Shown one piece after another: positions 5,141 through 12,778 of a stretch of DNA of 12,789 nucleotides (its first letter is position 1; every line of letters starts with the position of its first letter). The notes below the pieces were generated by a model that saw only the letters and a list, made by a program, of their open reading frames with translations, was not told the origin of the DNA and searched no databases. The DNA comes from Ruminococcaceae bacterium UBA2857 (GTDB lineage Bacteria; Bacillota; Clostridia; Oscillospirales; Acutalibacteraceae). Position numbers and translations under genes: made by a program. The stretch is taken from NCBI GenBank assembly GCA_002350705.1, contig DEFH01000014.1, positions 1-12,789 of the forward strand, read 5' to 3'.

Positions 5141-8100
5141 TCATTCAGAAAAGCTTTTGAGTTTTTTTCGATACAAGATGAATAATACTGCGGTAAGCGA
5201 ACCAACGATCATGAACAAGAAAACGGGGATATTCATCTTTACGCCGGTCGGCAATATCCCATTAAGTGTATTGGTAACTGCAAGCGTAATATCGTTGTCA
5301 AGAGTAAACGTCTTTGTGTTTACGGTTTCTGCGGCCGCAGCTCCTAACCGGAATGAAGCGGTATAATTCTCACTGTTTTCGTATACCGTTACATTTTTTC
5401 CTTTAGGGAGAACTATCATACAGGTATCGTTATGCTTAAGAGTGAAGGTTTCGCCGGAACGCAGCTTGACTTTCTGTAAAATTCCGTTTTTTGACCACTC
5501 GTATTCATCAGCATCAGATGCCCCTTCAACCGTAAGGGTAAATGTAAAGTCCTTGTTGATATTACCGAAGTTTCCCTGTACGGTTTTGGTGACAGTAAGC
5601 TCTGCAAGCGGAGGAACATAGGTGTTGGGGATATTGAGGGAGTAAATGACCTCGTCTGTCACGTCAGTCGTAAGAAAACTTTTGTGCTCTGCACTGTTGA
5701 TGATAAAATCGCCTGTTTCCGAAAGCGTAAATATAATATCTGTCTCCAAGGGCTGATAGTCCTTCGGAGGAGCGATCTCGGTAAGATAATATCTGCCCGG
5801 AAGCAGTATTTTGTCAGGAAATGAAACCATTCCGTTGCTGTCGGTAATAAGGTTATCATAACCGGAAACAGGTCTGATGTCCTTTACATAGCCGCCGATT
5901 CCCTGAATACCACGATAAAGGGCAAAATGTGCATTGCCGAGCGGTTCATGCGTCAGACCGTCCTCCTTGATTACTTTCAGTGTATATGGCTTGTTGAATA
6001 AGTCGATATATGCTGTGATTTGGTTATTCACATTTGTCGGACCATGCCAGGACTGCCATTGATCTTCGTTTCCGCTGAGATGAACAATGGCATTACTGTC
6101 AACGGAAAATACGGTCGGGTTAGGCAATCCGATATATCCTGCCGGAGGGTAGGTTTCAGTCAGTGTATAATCGGTATCATGCAAAAAATCATACATGATC
6201 AATATCCTGCCGTCGGAATCGGAAGTAAATGTGCCAAGTTCCGTATCACCCTGTTTCAGAACAAAGACACCGTTTGACAGCGGCTGCCTTGTATTCATGT
6301 CATACAGAGTGATCACAATGCCGCCTTCACGGACATTGGTGATGGTATCTATTTTGACATTATCTCGCACTTCTTCAGAATATTCCACAGTATAAGAGAA
6401 CGTATCTGAAATTCCTTTTTTGGAAACAATTCCGATGCTTGTACGCTCACCATTGTTTAACTTTGTGATACTGTCATAACTTGCGACTGTTTCGCCATCG
6501 GAAAGAACAGGATTTTCAACCGTTACTTCACGTATGGAATAATCACTAAAGACTGTACCCTCTTTGAGTGAATCAAAATAATAGCGTACAGAAGTATTCG
6601 GATGAGAAATTCGTTTTACTGTTCCCGTAACGAGTTCTTCTCCGGCATAAACTGCCGTATAGATCGGATCATGTGAGGCGGCACAAACAGTGTCGCTCCA
6701 TATCTTATTTGCTTCCATTCCCCAACCACGCTTATTTTTGATAAGCATAAACGGAGAATCGTTTTCTCTGATACAGCCGATATTTTGGTCATCTCCCTGT
6801 GCAACGGAATACGTGTCACCGACTTTCTCATAGGAAATGAATTGGTAGCCAAGCGGAATTTCATTGTTTCTCTCTTCTACCATGAATTTTATACCGACAG
6901 GCAGATTCGGCACATGAACCGTATAGCCTGCGGGTATTTTGGAAATGGCACCGTTCATGGAAGTTTCAAAGGTAACCTGCTCCTTTTGAGAATCGGTCAG
7001 CTTTGCTATGTCAGAGAATTTTGTTTCGGTAGAAGTGAAGCTCTGAGAAAGTATGTCCCATCTGCAAAGATAGCCGTCTGAATCTGTAACATGGTACTTA
7101 CACATATTGGCAAGAGAAAGCGTATCCTCTGAATTTTTAGATAATGACAGACGGAAACTAAAGGCGGTAGGATCCTGCTGCGTTGTAAGCGCATTGCCGG
7201 ACCGGTCGTACAATACCTTCTTGAAGCTTAGTGTACGAAGGGCATCCGGGGCAACATGATTTTCAAAAACCATCGATGGTCTGTCCTTTATCTTCTGCCA
7301 GCCGGAATCAAAGGATCGGTGGTTCGTGCTGCCTGTACCGTCGGCTTCAACACCGTTTACATAAACATGATCATAAACATCGCTGTTGATACCACATTCG
7401 ATAATACGGTATTCAATCGTTTTTTCCGGGAAATGTATATCCGTGCTCATGCCGGGATGCAGGAAGTATACCGAGTCATATGAAACAGTGCTGTTAGGCG
7501 GAGTATAGGTTGCGGCATAATTGACTTTTTGAGTCGAATTTTGATAGGTGACATTGGAAACAGAATCGGTGTTTGTCAGCAGTTTGGATTCCCCTAATTG
7601 CTGATCCTTGTACCATATCTGGAAAGGGTATTCCACCAGGTTGAAGTCCATATCTTCCGAGCCGGTAACATTTTTTGTCAGCATCACTTTTGTGGAGGTG
7701 ATATGGCTGATATTAAATCGCATATGCAGGTTTGAGGCACCCGCTCCACGCTCCATATAGAACAGTTTCATCGTATGCGAAGAATAATCCTTGAATACAT
7801 TCTCTCCGTCTTTAAAATACTGTGCTAAATAAGCATTGACTTCAGCCGTTGCCGCATCGGGATTACGGGATTCGTAGTTTGACTTGAACAGTTCCCGCAG
7901 GTTGGTATGTTGTCCTTCGACGACAACATCGCCTGTTGCGAAGTTTACATTTCCTGCAAGAGCAGAATGGATGCCTCCGAGATCAATCACAAGTTCCCCG
8001 TCAACATAGAGCCAAAAGTCATCATCTCCCGTGAACTCAAAGATAATATCATGTCCCCAGGCATCCTTACCGTTTGGTGTCTGTATAAAGCTTGTTTCCA

Positions 8101-10768
8101 TTTCCATACCATTGTAGTAATTCGGATGATTACCGACGGTATGCAGTTTTTCGTATTTTCGGGGATCGGATTCCGGCAGAATTCCGATATCGGGGTGTTC
8201 GGGAACCGCAACAGCACCGTAAAGATTTTCAGGATTCACCGCTGCGTATTTACCGGCTGTAATGATATCATAAGGAAAGAACTGACCGTGTTTCAGAGTA
8301 GTTTTAGAGGTGTTGTCCGTAGTGCCCAGTTCTTTATATACAGTGAAGTCGCTTACAAGATTTCCCTGCTCATTGTAAAGAGTGGCAAAATTTTGACAGC
8401 TGTCAAATTCAAAATATCCGCTGTCGTTGTAAATACTCTCTGTAAAAAGATGATTTACGCTGTTTGCTCCACGGTAAAGCTCGGCTAAATTGGTATTGGT
8501 TCTTACTGCTGTCGGATAGCCGTATTCATCGAGATCGGTGGAAAGCAGACCTTTTGTCGCAAAGTCTTTGGAAGCAGTATCTGTTTTCAGAGTTGCGTTC
8601 TGTCCGGTCGAATCGGGAAAGTCTATCATCTTCATTTTGATACCGTACAGATCGTTATCAATCGTTTTGATTTTTGTCAGTGTAGGAACAGGTACTTCCA
8701 CCACGGCAAAGTAATAGGTTTCTGCTCGTGAACGTGATGCAGAAATAATATTTTTGTTTTTGTCATCGTTTCTCAGACCGGCATAGACATAATACGGATC
8801 GTCCCATGCAATAATATCGGTATAGTATTCCCCTTCACGCCGACCGGGCATATTGATACCGATTTTGTTGTCGGAAAGCACTTGTCCGTCTTTTATCTGA
8901 GGTGCTATATATTTTCTCGAATAGGGATTATAAAGTTCATAGTAATAGTTCGGTGTCCCATCAGCATAGGTGTATTCGATAAATTCCCACTGCATGGTGT
9001 TGATACGGTTTCCCACCCACATGATACTGTCGCCGCGTTCATAGCAGGGATACAAAGTTCCGTCATGATCGACCGCATAGAAATCATATCTCTTGTCAAC
9101 ATCATTCCAAACACGGGTATATATGATGATCATCGATTTGTCGGTGACATCCGAAACGCTGATCTTATCGGCAGAATAGCAGATATAATCGTCATTTTCA
9201 AGACCGGACAGTTTTGTCAGATACAGCCATTGATTTGTATCATTCGTATTGGTAGTTTTAAGAGAGAAATCGTTTCCGTCAAAACTGATACTCTTATCTT
9301 TTGAAGAAAGCATGATACTGCTGCCGTTTGAGGTAAGTGTCAGAGGCGTTGCGTTCTGCATATCATCAGCCAGCGACAAAGTGTTACCGCTGAAACTGAG
9401 ATATTTCGTAATGCCGTTCACATTTGCGGAAAGTGTATAGATATTTTGGTATACCGAGTGGAATGTCCACATGGCGATATCACAGTCCTGAGCAACATAC
9501 AGAGTCTTGCTGCCTTTATCGTTACGTACAACCAGTGAGGTCATATCGACTGCATTATTTTGAGAGTCTGTCATAAGACCATAACCGAGTGTACCGCCGG
9601 GATACTGCATAAGACCGTAGGTTCTGCCGTTGAAATTGTACATATCGGCCGGAGGATTGACCGTATCGGCATAGATCATTTTGATATGCGGATTATGTGG
9701 GTCACTGTGTCCATTATAATACCGGATACCGTTGCCGCTGTTGGAATGCTGTATATACATCGTACTGCCGCTCTTATTCAAAAAGAACGAATTATCCTCG
9801 GAGTTGAATGTAATCTCAATAAGATCGGCGGCTGTATCGTTCAGTTCCACATCGGTCTGATTTGTTGTGACCGAAGCACTCTGACCGTTATTTGACGGTA
9901 TATTATGCAGATACTTTTTTACTCCATTGACATAAGTATACAGCTTGTTTCCATTGCGTTCCGTTTCAAAATGCCATACTGCTGCTTCAGAAATGTTTGT
10001 CGTTTCAATCAGACATTTTTTACCGTTGATATCAGCGGAAATATATTTTTTGTCGGACATGGAGTCTGTTGGATTGAAGAAAAGATAGAATCCTGCATCG
10101 GCTCTGGTGCCTGTCAGTGCATCAGCAGAAGTCACTTGTTCGATATCCTGATAGACATACGGCTCCGGTGCGTTGACGATGGCATATACACTGAATCCCG
10201 TGGCATAAAAGCTGAGCTTACCGTCTTTTATTGTAAAGTTATATATCTGCTCGTATTTTCCATCGTCGGTTATATGCCAAAGTTCGGTAATACAGCCTGA
10301 ACAAATTTTGGGATCGACAATCTCTACAAGGATAGGACTGTCCTCAATAGGCTGAAAATCTCCCTTACTGCCGGTAATACTGATGTCATAGGCTGCCAAG
10401 ATTGCTGCTTCTCCGGCATTGCCGGTGAGTTTGTTGTCATCCGAATCGGTGCGGAAGCCTTCCATATCCGAGTATTCCGCAGTGACATCAACTGCCTCGG
10501 CGAAAGCGTTTTCAGGCATAACACCGTTGAGAGTAATGTATTTTTCATTATTCTTTTCGTCGGGATACAGTTCAAAACTCTGTTCAAAGTATTCTTCCAC
10601 TATTGCATTTGTCGTCATGGACGACATAGGGATACATGAAAATACGATGGCAACGGCACAGATCAGACAAAGCATTCGTTTTATCTGTTTTGGACTTACC
10701 TTTATCAACTTCATAAAGGGAAACACGTATCCTTCGGCCGCAAAATTTTTTTTACAGATCGTTTTCAT
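5141..10768 (-). CDS. Giant sortase-anchored surface adhesin with fibro-slime and SpaA-like domains
   Basis: 1875 aa. The long signal peptide has a hydrophobic core about 33-47 and likely cleavage after TTNA (residue 55). Residues about 60-210 are an uncharacterised ectodomain. Three Trp/Tyr-rich modules of about 150 residues follow (about 220-375, 376-520, 524-690), beta-trefoil-like by eye. A fibro-slime (PA14-like) domain covers about 790-1025, with GDDDFWLYVDGELVIDLGG from 914. Next come Cna-B/SpaA-type and pilin-like beta domains (about 1027-1830); two clear SpaA units end in LTETYPPAGY and LTEIAPPKDY, whose Glu suits isopeptide bonds. The C-terminus has a sorting signal: LPTG (1839-1842), a hydrophobic segment and RKKLKSFSE. 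The motif lacks the X of LPXTG. The ATG follows AAAGGA by 10 bases. No sortase or partner pilin is in the window. Adhesion or aggregation is inferred from domain content; the ligand is unknown. Confidence 0.9.
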   Translation of the reverse strand: MKTICKKNFAAEGYVFPFMKLIKVSPKQIKRMLCLICAVAIVFSCIPMSSMTTNAIVEEYFEQSFELYPDEKNNEKYITLNGVMPENAFAEAVDVTAEYSDMEGFRTDSDDNKLTGNAGEAAILAAYDISITGSKGDFQPIEDSPILVEIVDPKICSGCITELWHITDDGKYEQIYNFTIKDGKLSFYATGFSVYAIVNAPEPYVYQDIEQVTSADALTGTRADAGFYLFFNPTDSMSDKKYISADINGKKCLIETTNISEAAVWHFETERNGNKLYTYVNGVKKYLHNIPSNNGQSASVTTNQTDVELNDTAADLIEITFNSEDNSFFLNKSGSTMYIQHSNSGNGIRYYNGHSDPHNPHIKMIYADTVNPPADMYNFNGRTYGLMQYPGGTLGYGLMTDSQNNAVDMTSLVVRNDKGSKTLYVAQDCDIAMWTFHSVYQNIYTLSANVNGITKYLSFSGNTLSLADDMQNATPLTLTSNGSSIMLSSKDKSISFDGNDFSLKTTNTNDTNQWLYLTKLSGLENDDYICYSADKISVSDVTDKSMIIIYTRVWNDVDKRYDFYAVDHDGTLYPCYERGDSIMWVGNRINTMQWEFIEYTYADGTPNYYYELYNPYSRKYIAPQIKDGQVLSDNKIGINMPGRREGEYYTDIIAWDDPYYVYAGLRNDDKNKNIISASRSRAETYYFAVVEVPVPTLTKIKTIDNDLYGIKMKMIDFPDSTGQNATLKTDTASKDFATKGLLSTDLDEYGYPTAVRTNTNLAELYRGANSVNHLFTESIYNDSGYFEFDSCQNFATLYNEQGNLVSDFTVYKELGTTDNTSKTTLKHGQFFPYDIITAGKYAAVNPENLYGAVAVPEHPDIGILPESDPRKYEKLHTVGNHPNYYNGMEMETSFIQTPNGKDAWGHDIIFEFTGDDDFWLYVDGELVIDLGGIHSALAGNVNFATGDVVVEGQHTNLRELFKSNYESRNPDAATAEVNAYLAQYFKDGENVFKDYSSHTMKLFYMERGAGASNLHMRFNISHITSTKVMLTKNVTGSEDMDFNLVEYPFQIWYKDQQLGESKLLTNTDSVSNVTYQNSTQKVNYAATYTPPNSTVSYDSVYFLHPGMSTDIHFPEKTIEYRIIECGINSDVYDHVYVNGVEADGTGSTNHRSFDSGWQKIKDRPSMVFENHVAPDALRTLSFKKVLYDRSGNALTTQQDPTAFSFRLSLSKNSEDTLSLANMCKYHVTDSDGYLCRWDILSQSFTSTETKFSDIAKLTDSQKEQVTFETSMNGAISKIPAGYTVHVPNLPVGIKFMVEERNNEIPLGYQFISYEKVGDTYSVAQGDDQNIGCIRENDSPFMLIKNKRGWGMEANKIWSDTVCAASHDPIYTAVYAGEELVTGTVKRISHPNTSVRYYFDSLKEGTVFSDYSIREVTVENPVLSDGETVASYDSITKLNNGERTSIGIVSKKGISDTFSYTVEYSEEVRDNVKIDTITNVREGGIVITLYDMNTRQPLSNGVFVLKQGDTELGTFTSDSDGRILIMYDFLHDTDYTLTETYPPAGYIGLPNPTVFSVDSNAIVHLSGNEDQWQSWHGPTNVNNQITAYIDLFNKPYTLKVIKEDGLTHEPLGNAHFALYRGIQGIGGYVKDIRPVSGYDNLITDSNGMVSFPDKILLPGRYYLTEIAPPKDYQPLETDIIFTLSETGDFIINSAEHKSFLTTDVTDEVIYSLNIPNTYVPPLAELTVTKTVQGNFGNINKDFTFTLTVEGASDADEYEWSKNGILQKVKLRSGETFTLKHNDTCMIVLPKGKNVTVYENSENYTASFRLGAAAAETVNTKTFTLDNDITLAVTNTLNGILPTGVKMNIPVFLFMIVGSLTAVLFILYRKKLKSFSE

Positions 10769-10882
10769 ACGCTTGTCATCCTTTCCCGTACTTTTGCGTT
10801 GTTTTTACGTAAGTGTCAGGGGGGAAATACTGTCGGAAAGAGAATATTTGCCGTAAGAATCCTTATTCGGATATTCCCTGAT

Positions 10883-10903
10883 TCAGAACTGTATTTGATA
10901 CAT
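10883..10903 (-). CDS. Possible 6-codon upstream ORF (MYQIQF) in the surface-protein leader
   Basis: ATG at 10903 to TGA at 10883, with a strong Shine-Dalgarno AAGGTG (10916-10911) 7 bases upstream. That site would lie within a few bases of the transcript start. It ends 114 bases before the adhesin ATG. Such a short ORF may be fortuitous; it is listed because the ribosome site is strong and well placed. Confidence 0.28.
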   Translation of the reverse strand: MYQIQF

Positions 10904-10926
10904 CTTTCCCCACCTTAATGCAAATC

Positions 10927-10955
10927 ATTATAATCTAAACTTCATTAATTGTCAA
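10927..10955 (-). promoter_or_regulatory. Consensus sigma-A promoter of the surface-protein gene
   Basis: On the minus strand TTGACA (10955-10950), exactly 17 bases, then TATAAT (10932-10927): a perfect match to the housekeeping consensus. Transcription should start near 10920, leaving a 5' UTR of about 150 bases. In that UTR CTTTCC (minus strand of 10835-10840) could pair with GGAAAG in the ribosome site (10781-10786). Confidence 0.9.
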
Positions 10956-11236
10956 GAACAAGACCATAATCATCACCGAAATCATTTTTTGTATAAATCT
11001 TCGTCAATTTAACCAAATTATTATCATTATTATTACCATTGATTAAGCATTTAAGTATAATATCGAGGAATTTTTTATTATCATTTTTTGTTATTTGGGT
11101 ATTTTTTACAATTTCAACAGCTGATATTGCAACTAATTTTTTAAATTGATTGCCATGTTACATCAGGATATTTTTCAGATATATCAATCGTTAGGCAAGC
11201 TGCACCATATATATTATACAATATTTTATTGTGTTT
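10945..11236 (-). pseudogene. Probable frameshifted remnant of an unrecognised gene
   Basis: Two abutting minus-strand frames look coding but neither has a proper start. The first (11236-11141) reads KHNKILYNIYGAACLTIDIS then EKYPDVTWQSI and stops at TAA (11143-11141). One base further on, the second frame (11157-10945) reads KKLVAISAVEIVKNTQI, passes through an Asn/Asp-rich stretch and ends KNDFGDDYGLVLDN-stop inside the -35 box of the next promoter. Removing one T from the TTT before the A run would join them into WQSIKKLV. I see no ATG with a Shine-Dalgarno. I do not recognise the family. The amino acid composition, unlike random A+T-rich spacer, is the evidence; a +1 frameshift of the prfB kind at ATT-TAA is a less likely alternative. 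Confidence 0.45.
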
Positions 11237-11241
11237 TTAAC

Positions 11242-11262
11242 AAAAATGTGATAATATCACAT
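11242..11262 (-). terminator. Weak A+U-rich hairpin with T run
   Basis: ATGTGAT (11262-11256) pairs with ATCACAT (11252-11246) around a 3-base loop on the minus strand, followed by TTTTTG. It lies just after the stop of the 34-codon ORF at 11267. The stem is A+T-rich, so its strength is doubtful. Confidence 0.4.
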
Positions 11263-11266
11263 AAAT

Positions 11267-11371
11267 TTATAAGGGTACTGCCGGCACCATTTTCTGATGG
11301 ATAGAAATCAAATCGTACCCTAAACAGCTATATCTTTGAGCGAGATAATGAGCATAGTTATCTATTTTCAT
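11267..11371 (-). CDS. 34-aa hypothetical ORF next to the insertion sequence
   Basis: ATG at 11371 to TAA at 11267, encoding MKIDNYAHYLAQRYSCLGYD followed by LISIHQKMVPAVPL. GGCTGGAT a few bases upstream is a poor but possible ribosome site. The composition (Tyr, His, Ile, amphipathic start) looks coding rather than random, and it is in the same frame as the first piece of the remnant at 11141-11236, separated from it by two stops. It may be a small gene, or the head of the same decayed gene cut off from its promoter by the IS insertion about 45 bases upstream. I recognise no family. Confidence 0.35.
   Translation of the reverse strand: MKIDNYAHYLAQRYSCLGYDLISIHQKMVPAVPL
11272..11321. repeat. 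Imperfect inverted repeat overlapping the 34-aa ORF
   Basis: AGGGTAC (11272-11278) and GTACCCT (11315-11321) form a 7-bp outer stem. Inside are CCAT/ATGG and the palindrome TGCCGGCA. There is no T run on either side. It may simply be a chance fold within the 3' part of the small ORF. Confidence 0.3.
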
Positions 11372-11390
11372 TTATCCAGCCAAAAAATAA

Positions 11391-11423
11391 TATGTCATTT
11401 GTTATAGAGATATAAGTGACATA
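11391..11423. repeat. Inverted repeat spanning the IS right-end junction
   Basis: TATGTCA (11391-11397) pairs with TGACATA (11417-11423), with an inner TTATA (11402-11406) and TATAA (11411-11415) around GAGA. The TGACATA half belongs to the conserved tip of the IS right end. The other half should be host flank, so the symmetry crosses the element boundary. Confidence 0.5.
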
Positions 11424-11534
11424 CTCCCCCGCTTACGCTACGCTTAGAGGCGGGGGCTTCTTGCTCAAGTACAGCAACCTGTACAGTATCAACAAGCTAT
11501 CCCCGTGTGTCCCACGGTTATTGTTTTTATGTTA
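11424..11534 (-). ncRNA. Right-end reRNA (omegaRNA) scaffold of TnpB
   Basis: Downstream of the tnpB stop the minus strand folds into three hairpins typical of TnpB guide RNA scaffolds: CCGTG/CACGG (11503-11517), GTACAG/CTGTAC (11469-11484) and the terminal CCCCCGC/GCGGGGG stem (11426-11456) with the conserved TAAGCGTAGCGTAAGC core in its loop. The 5' end probably lies inside the tnpB 3' end and is not defined here. The guide would be the first 16-20 bases outside the element, roughly 11416-11397 on the minus strand. Confidence 0.7.
11426..11456. repeat. IS605-type right-end hairpin
   Basis: A perfect 7-bp C/G stem (11426-11432 with 11450-11456). It is both the substrate hairpin expected for TnpA recognition at the right end and the 3' terminal stem of the reRNA. 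Confidence 0.8.
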
Positions 11535-12641
11535 TGCTAATGCTATTCTCATACCTTCATTTCGTATGTTTAAAGCAGCATTCATATCTCTGTCATGATG
11601 TGTTCGACAGCAAGGGCAAATCCATTCCCTGACAGACAAGTTTTTTGTATCGGGATTTTGGTATCCACAGACATTACAAACTTGTGAACTTGCAAAAAAC
11701 TTATCAATTTTTACAAGTTTTTTTCCGAGGTCTTCCAACTTGTATTTCAGAAATGCTGTGAACATTCCCCAACCATTGTCTGAAACAGATTTACCGAAAT
11801 TCAGCGACTGTGCCATTGCCTGCATATTCAGATTTTCAATGCACACACAATCATAGGCATTGGCTATCTGCCTTGACTGTTTATGAAGAAAATCCTTTCT
11901 TTGATTAGCAACCTTTTCATGCATTTTTGAAACTTTGATACGCTGTTTTTCTCTGTTTTTGGAGTCATTAACCATTTTTGACAGCTTTCTTTGTTCCTTT
12001 TTGAGTTTCTTTTCGGAAAGTCTGTAATATCTCGGAAATTCGGGGCAATTTCCGTTGCTGTCAACATATAATTCGTGCATGGAAAAATCCAAGCCCAAAA
12101 ACTTCTGCATTTCTGTTTGAGGTACTTGATTCTCGTACTCAAACAAGATACTTGCATAGTATTTTCCGCTTGGTGTCTGACTTACCGTAACCGATTTTAA
12201 GATATAATTATCGGGAATATTTCGATGCTGTTTCACTTTGATTTTTCCGATTTTGGGCAGTGTAACAGCTCCGTTTTCAAGTTTGATATTGTTGTTTACG
12301 CATATCGTTGTATAACTTTTCTTATGATTTTTCCTTGATTTAAATTTTGGAAATCCGACTTTTTTATCTCTGAAAAAGTTCTGAAAAGCCATATCAAGAT
12401 GTCTTAATACCTGCTGTAACGATATGCTGTCTACATCCTGCAAAAATTCCTTTTCTTTTTTCAGCAGTGTCAGGTCATTGGCACATTTTGTATAACCAAA
12501 CGTGATTTTTTCTTGTTCATACAGCTTTATACGCTTATCAAGATAATAATTATATACCATTCGTGTACAGCCAAAAGTTTTTGAGAACAATATTTTTTGT
12601 GTTTCATTCGGATATATTCTGAACTTATATGCTTTGTTCAC
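11532..12641 (-). CDS. tnpB: RNA-guided nuclease TnpB, IS200/IS605 family
   Basis: TnpB is the transposon-encoded RuvC-type endonuclease ancestral to Cas12. Guided by reRNA, it cuts DNA beside a short TAM and helps the element persist at donor sites. The 369-aa protein is full length for compact TnpB. The N-terminal helix-turn-helix region is intact (KAYKFRIYPNETQK). RuvC residues are present: D185 in LGLDFSMH, E269 in CIENLNM and D352 in HDRDMNAALNI. The zinc ribbon has C322, C325, C342 and C345. The start is GTG at 12641, with AAAGGTGG 9 bases upstream; a stop lies in frame just before it. The promoter is at 12680-12708. The stop lies just before the reRNA scaffold and right-end hairpin. 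All catalytic residues being present, it is probably active. Confidence 0.95.
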   Translation of the reverse strand: MNKAYKFRIYPNETQKILFSKTFGCTRMVYNYYLDKRIKLYEQEKITFGYTKCANDLTLLKKEKEFLQDVDSISLQQVLRHLDMAFQNFFRDKKVGFPKFKSRKNHKKSYTTICVNNNIKLENGAVTLPKIGKIKVKQHRNIPDNYILKSVTVSQTPSGKYYASILFEYENQVPQTEMQKFLGLDFSMHELYVDSNGNCPEFPRYYRLSEKKLKKEQRKLSKMVNDSKNREKQRIKVSKMHEKVANQRKDFLHKQSRQIANAYDCVCIENLNMQAMAQSLNFGKSVSDNGWGMFTAFLKYKLEDLGKKLVKIDKFFASSQVCNVCGYQNPDTKNLSVREWICPCCRTHHDRDMNAALNIRNEGMRIALA

Positions 12642-12679
12642 TGACCTTCACCACCTTTTTTTAGATATTTTATAATTAC

Positions 12680-12708
12680 ATCTTATCATCAGACTTTTGA
12701 GTTGTCAA
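12680..12708 (-). promoter_or_regulatory. Promoter of tnpB
   Basis: On the minus strand TTGACA (12708-12703), a 17-base spacer and TAAGAT (12685-12680), inside the left end of the element and about 39 bases before the GTG start. Confidence 0.75.
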
Positions 12709-12716
12709 GATTTTTG

Positions 12717-12732
12717 CAGCCCTTACGGGCTG
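12717..12732. repeat. Small hairpin in the IS left end
   Basis: CAGCCC (12717-12722) pairs with GGGCTG (12727-12732) around TTAC. It abuts the larger left-end hairpin and lies just upstream of the tnpB promoter. Confidence 0.6.
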
Positions 12733-12778
12733 GCGGCAATTCATCTCCGACTTATAGAAGTCGGAGTCTTCTTGCCGC
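12733..12778. repeat. IS605-type left-end hairpin
   Basis: A near-perfect cruciform. The outer stem GCGGCAA/TTGCCGC (12733-12739 with 12772-12778) is followed by 5-base internal loops, then a perfect 9-bp inner stem CTCCGACTT/AAGTCGGAG (12745-12753 with 12758-12766) and the loop ATAG. Position and form match the left-end recognition hairpin of IS605 elements. The window ends 11 bases beyond it. Confidence 0.75.

Noticed and set aside
7907..8488. 193-codon plus-strand frame, with others such as 9905-10300 and 10419-10856
   Set aside because: Antisense shadows of the surface-protein gene (the last running slightly past its start); their products are low-complexity, without families or ribosome sites.
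10999..11040. ATT/ATC-rich stretch as a microsatellite or iteron
   Set aside because: The repeats are irregular and correspond to an Asn/Asp-rich segment of the remnant frame; no regular iteron spacing.
11144..11236. Resemblance of the remnant's YGAA...EKYPDVTW stretch to HepT/DUF86 (IGEAA...EKYPEIPW)
   Set aside because: The diagnostic RN...H motif that should follow is absent and the downstream sequence diverges, so no HEPN toxin is claimed.
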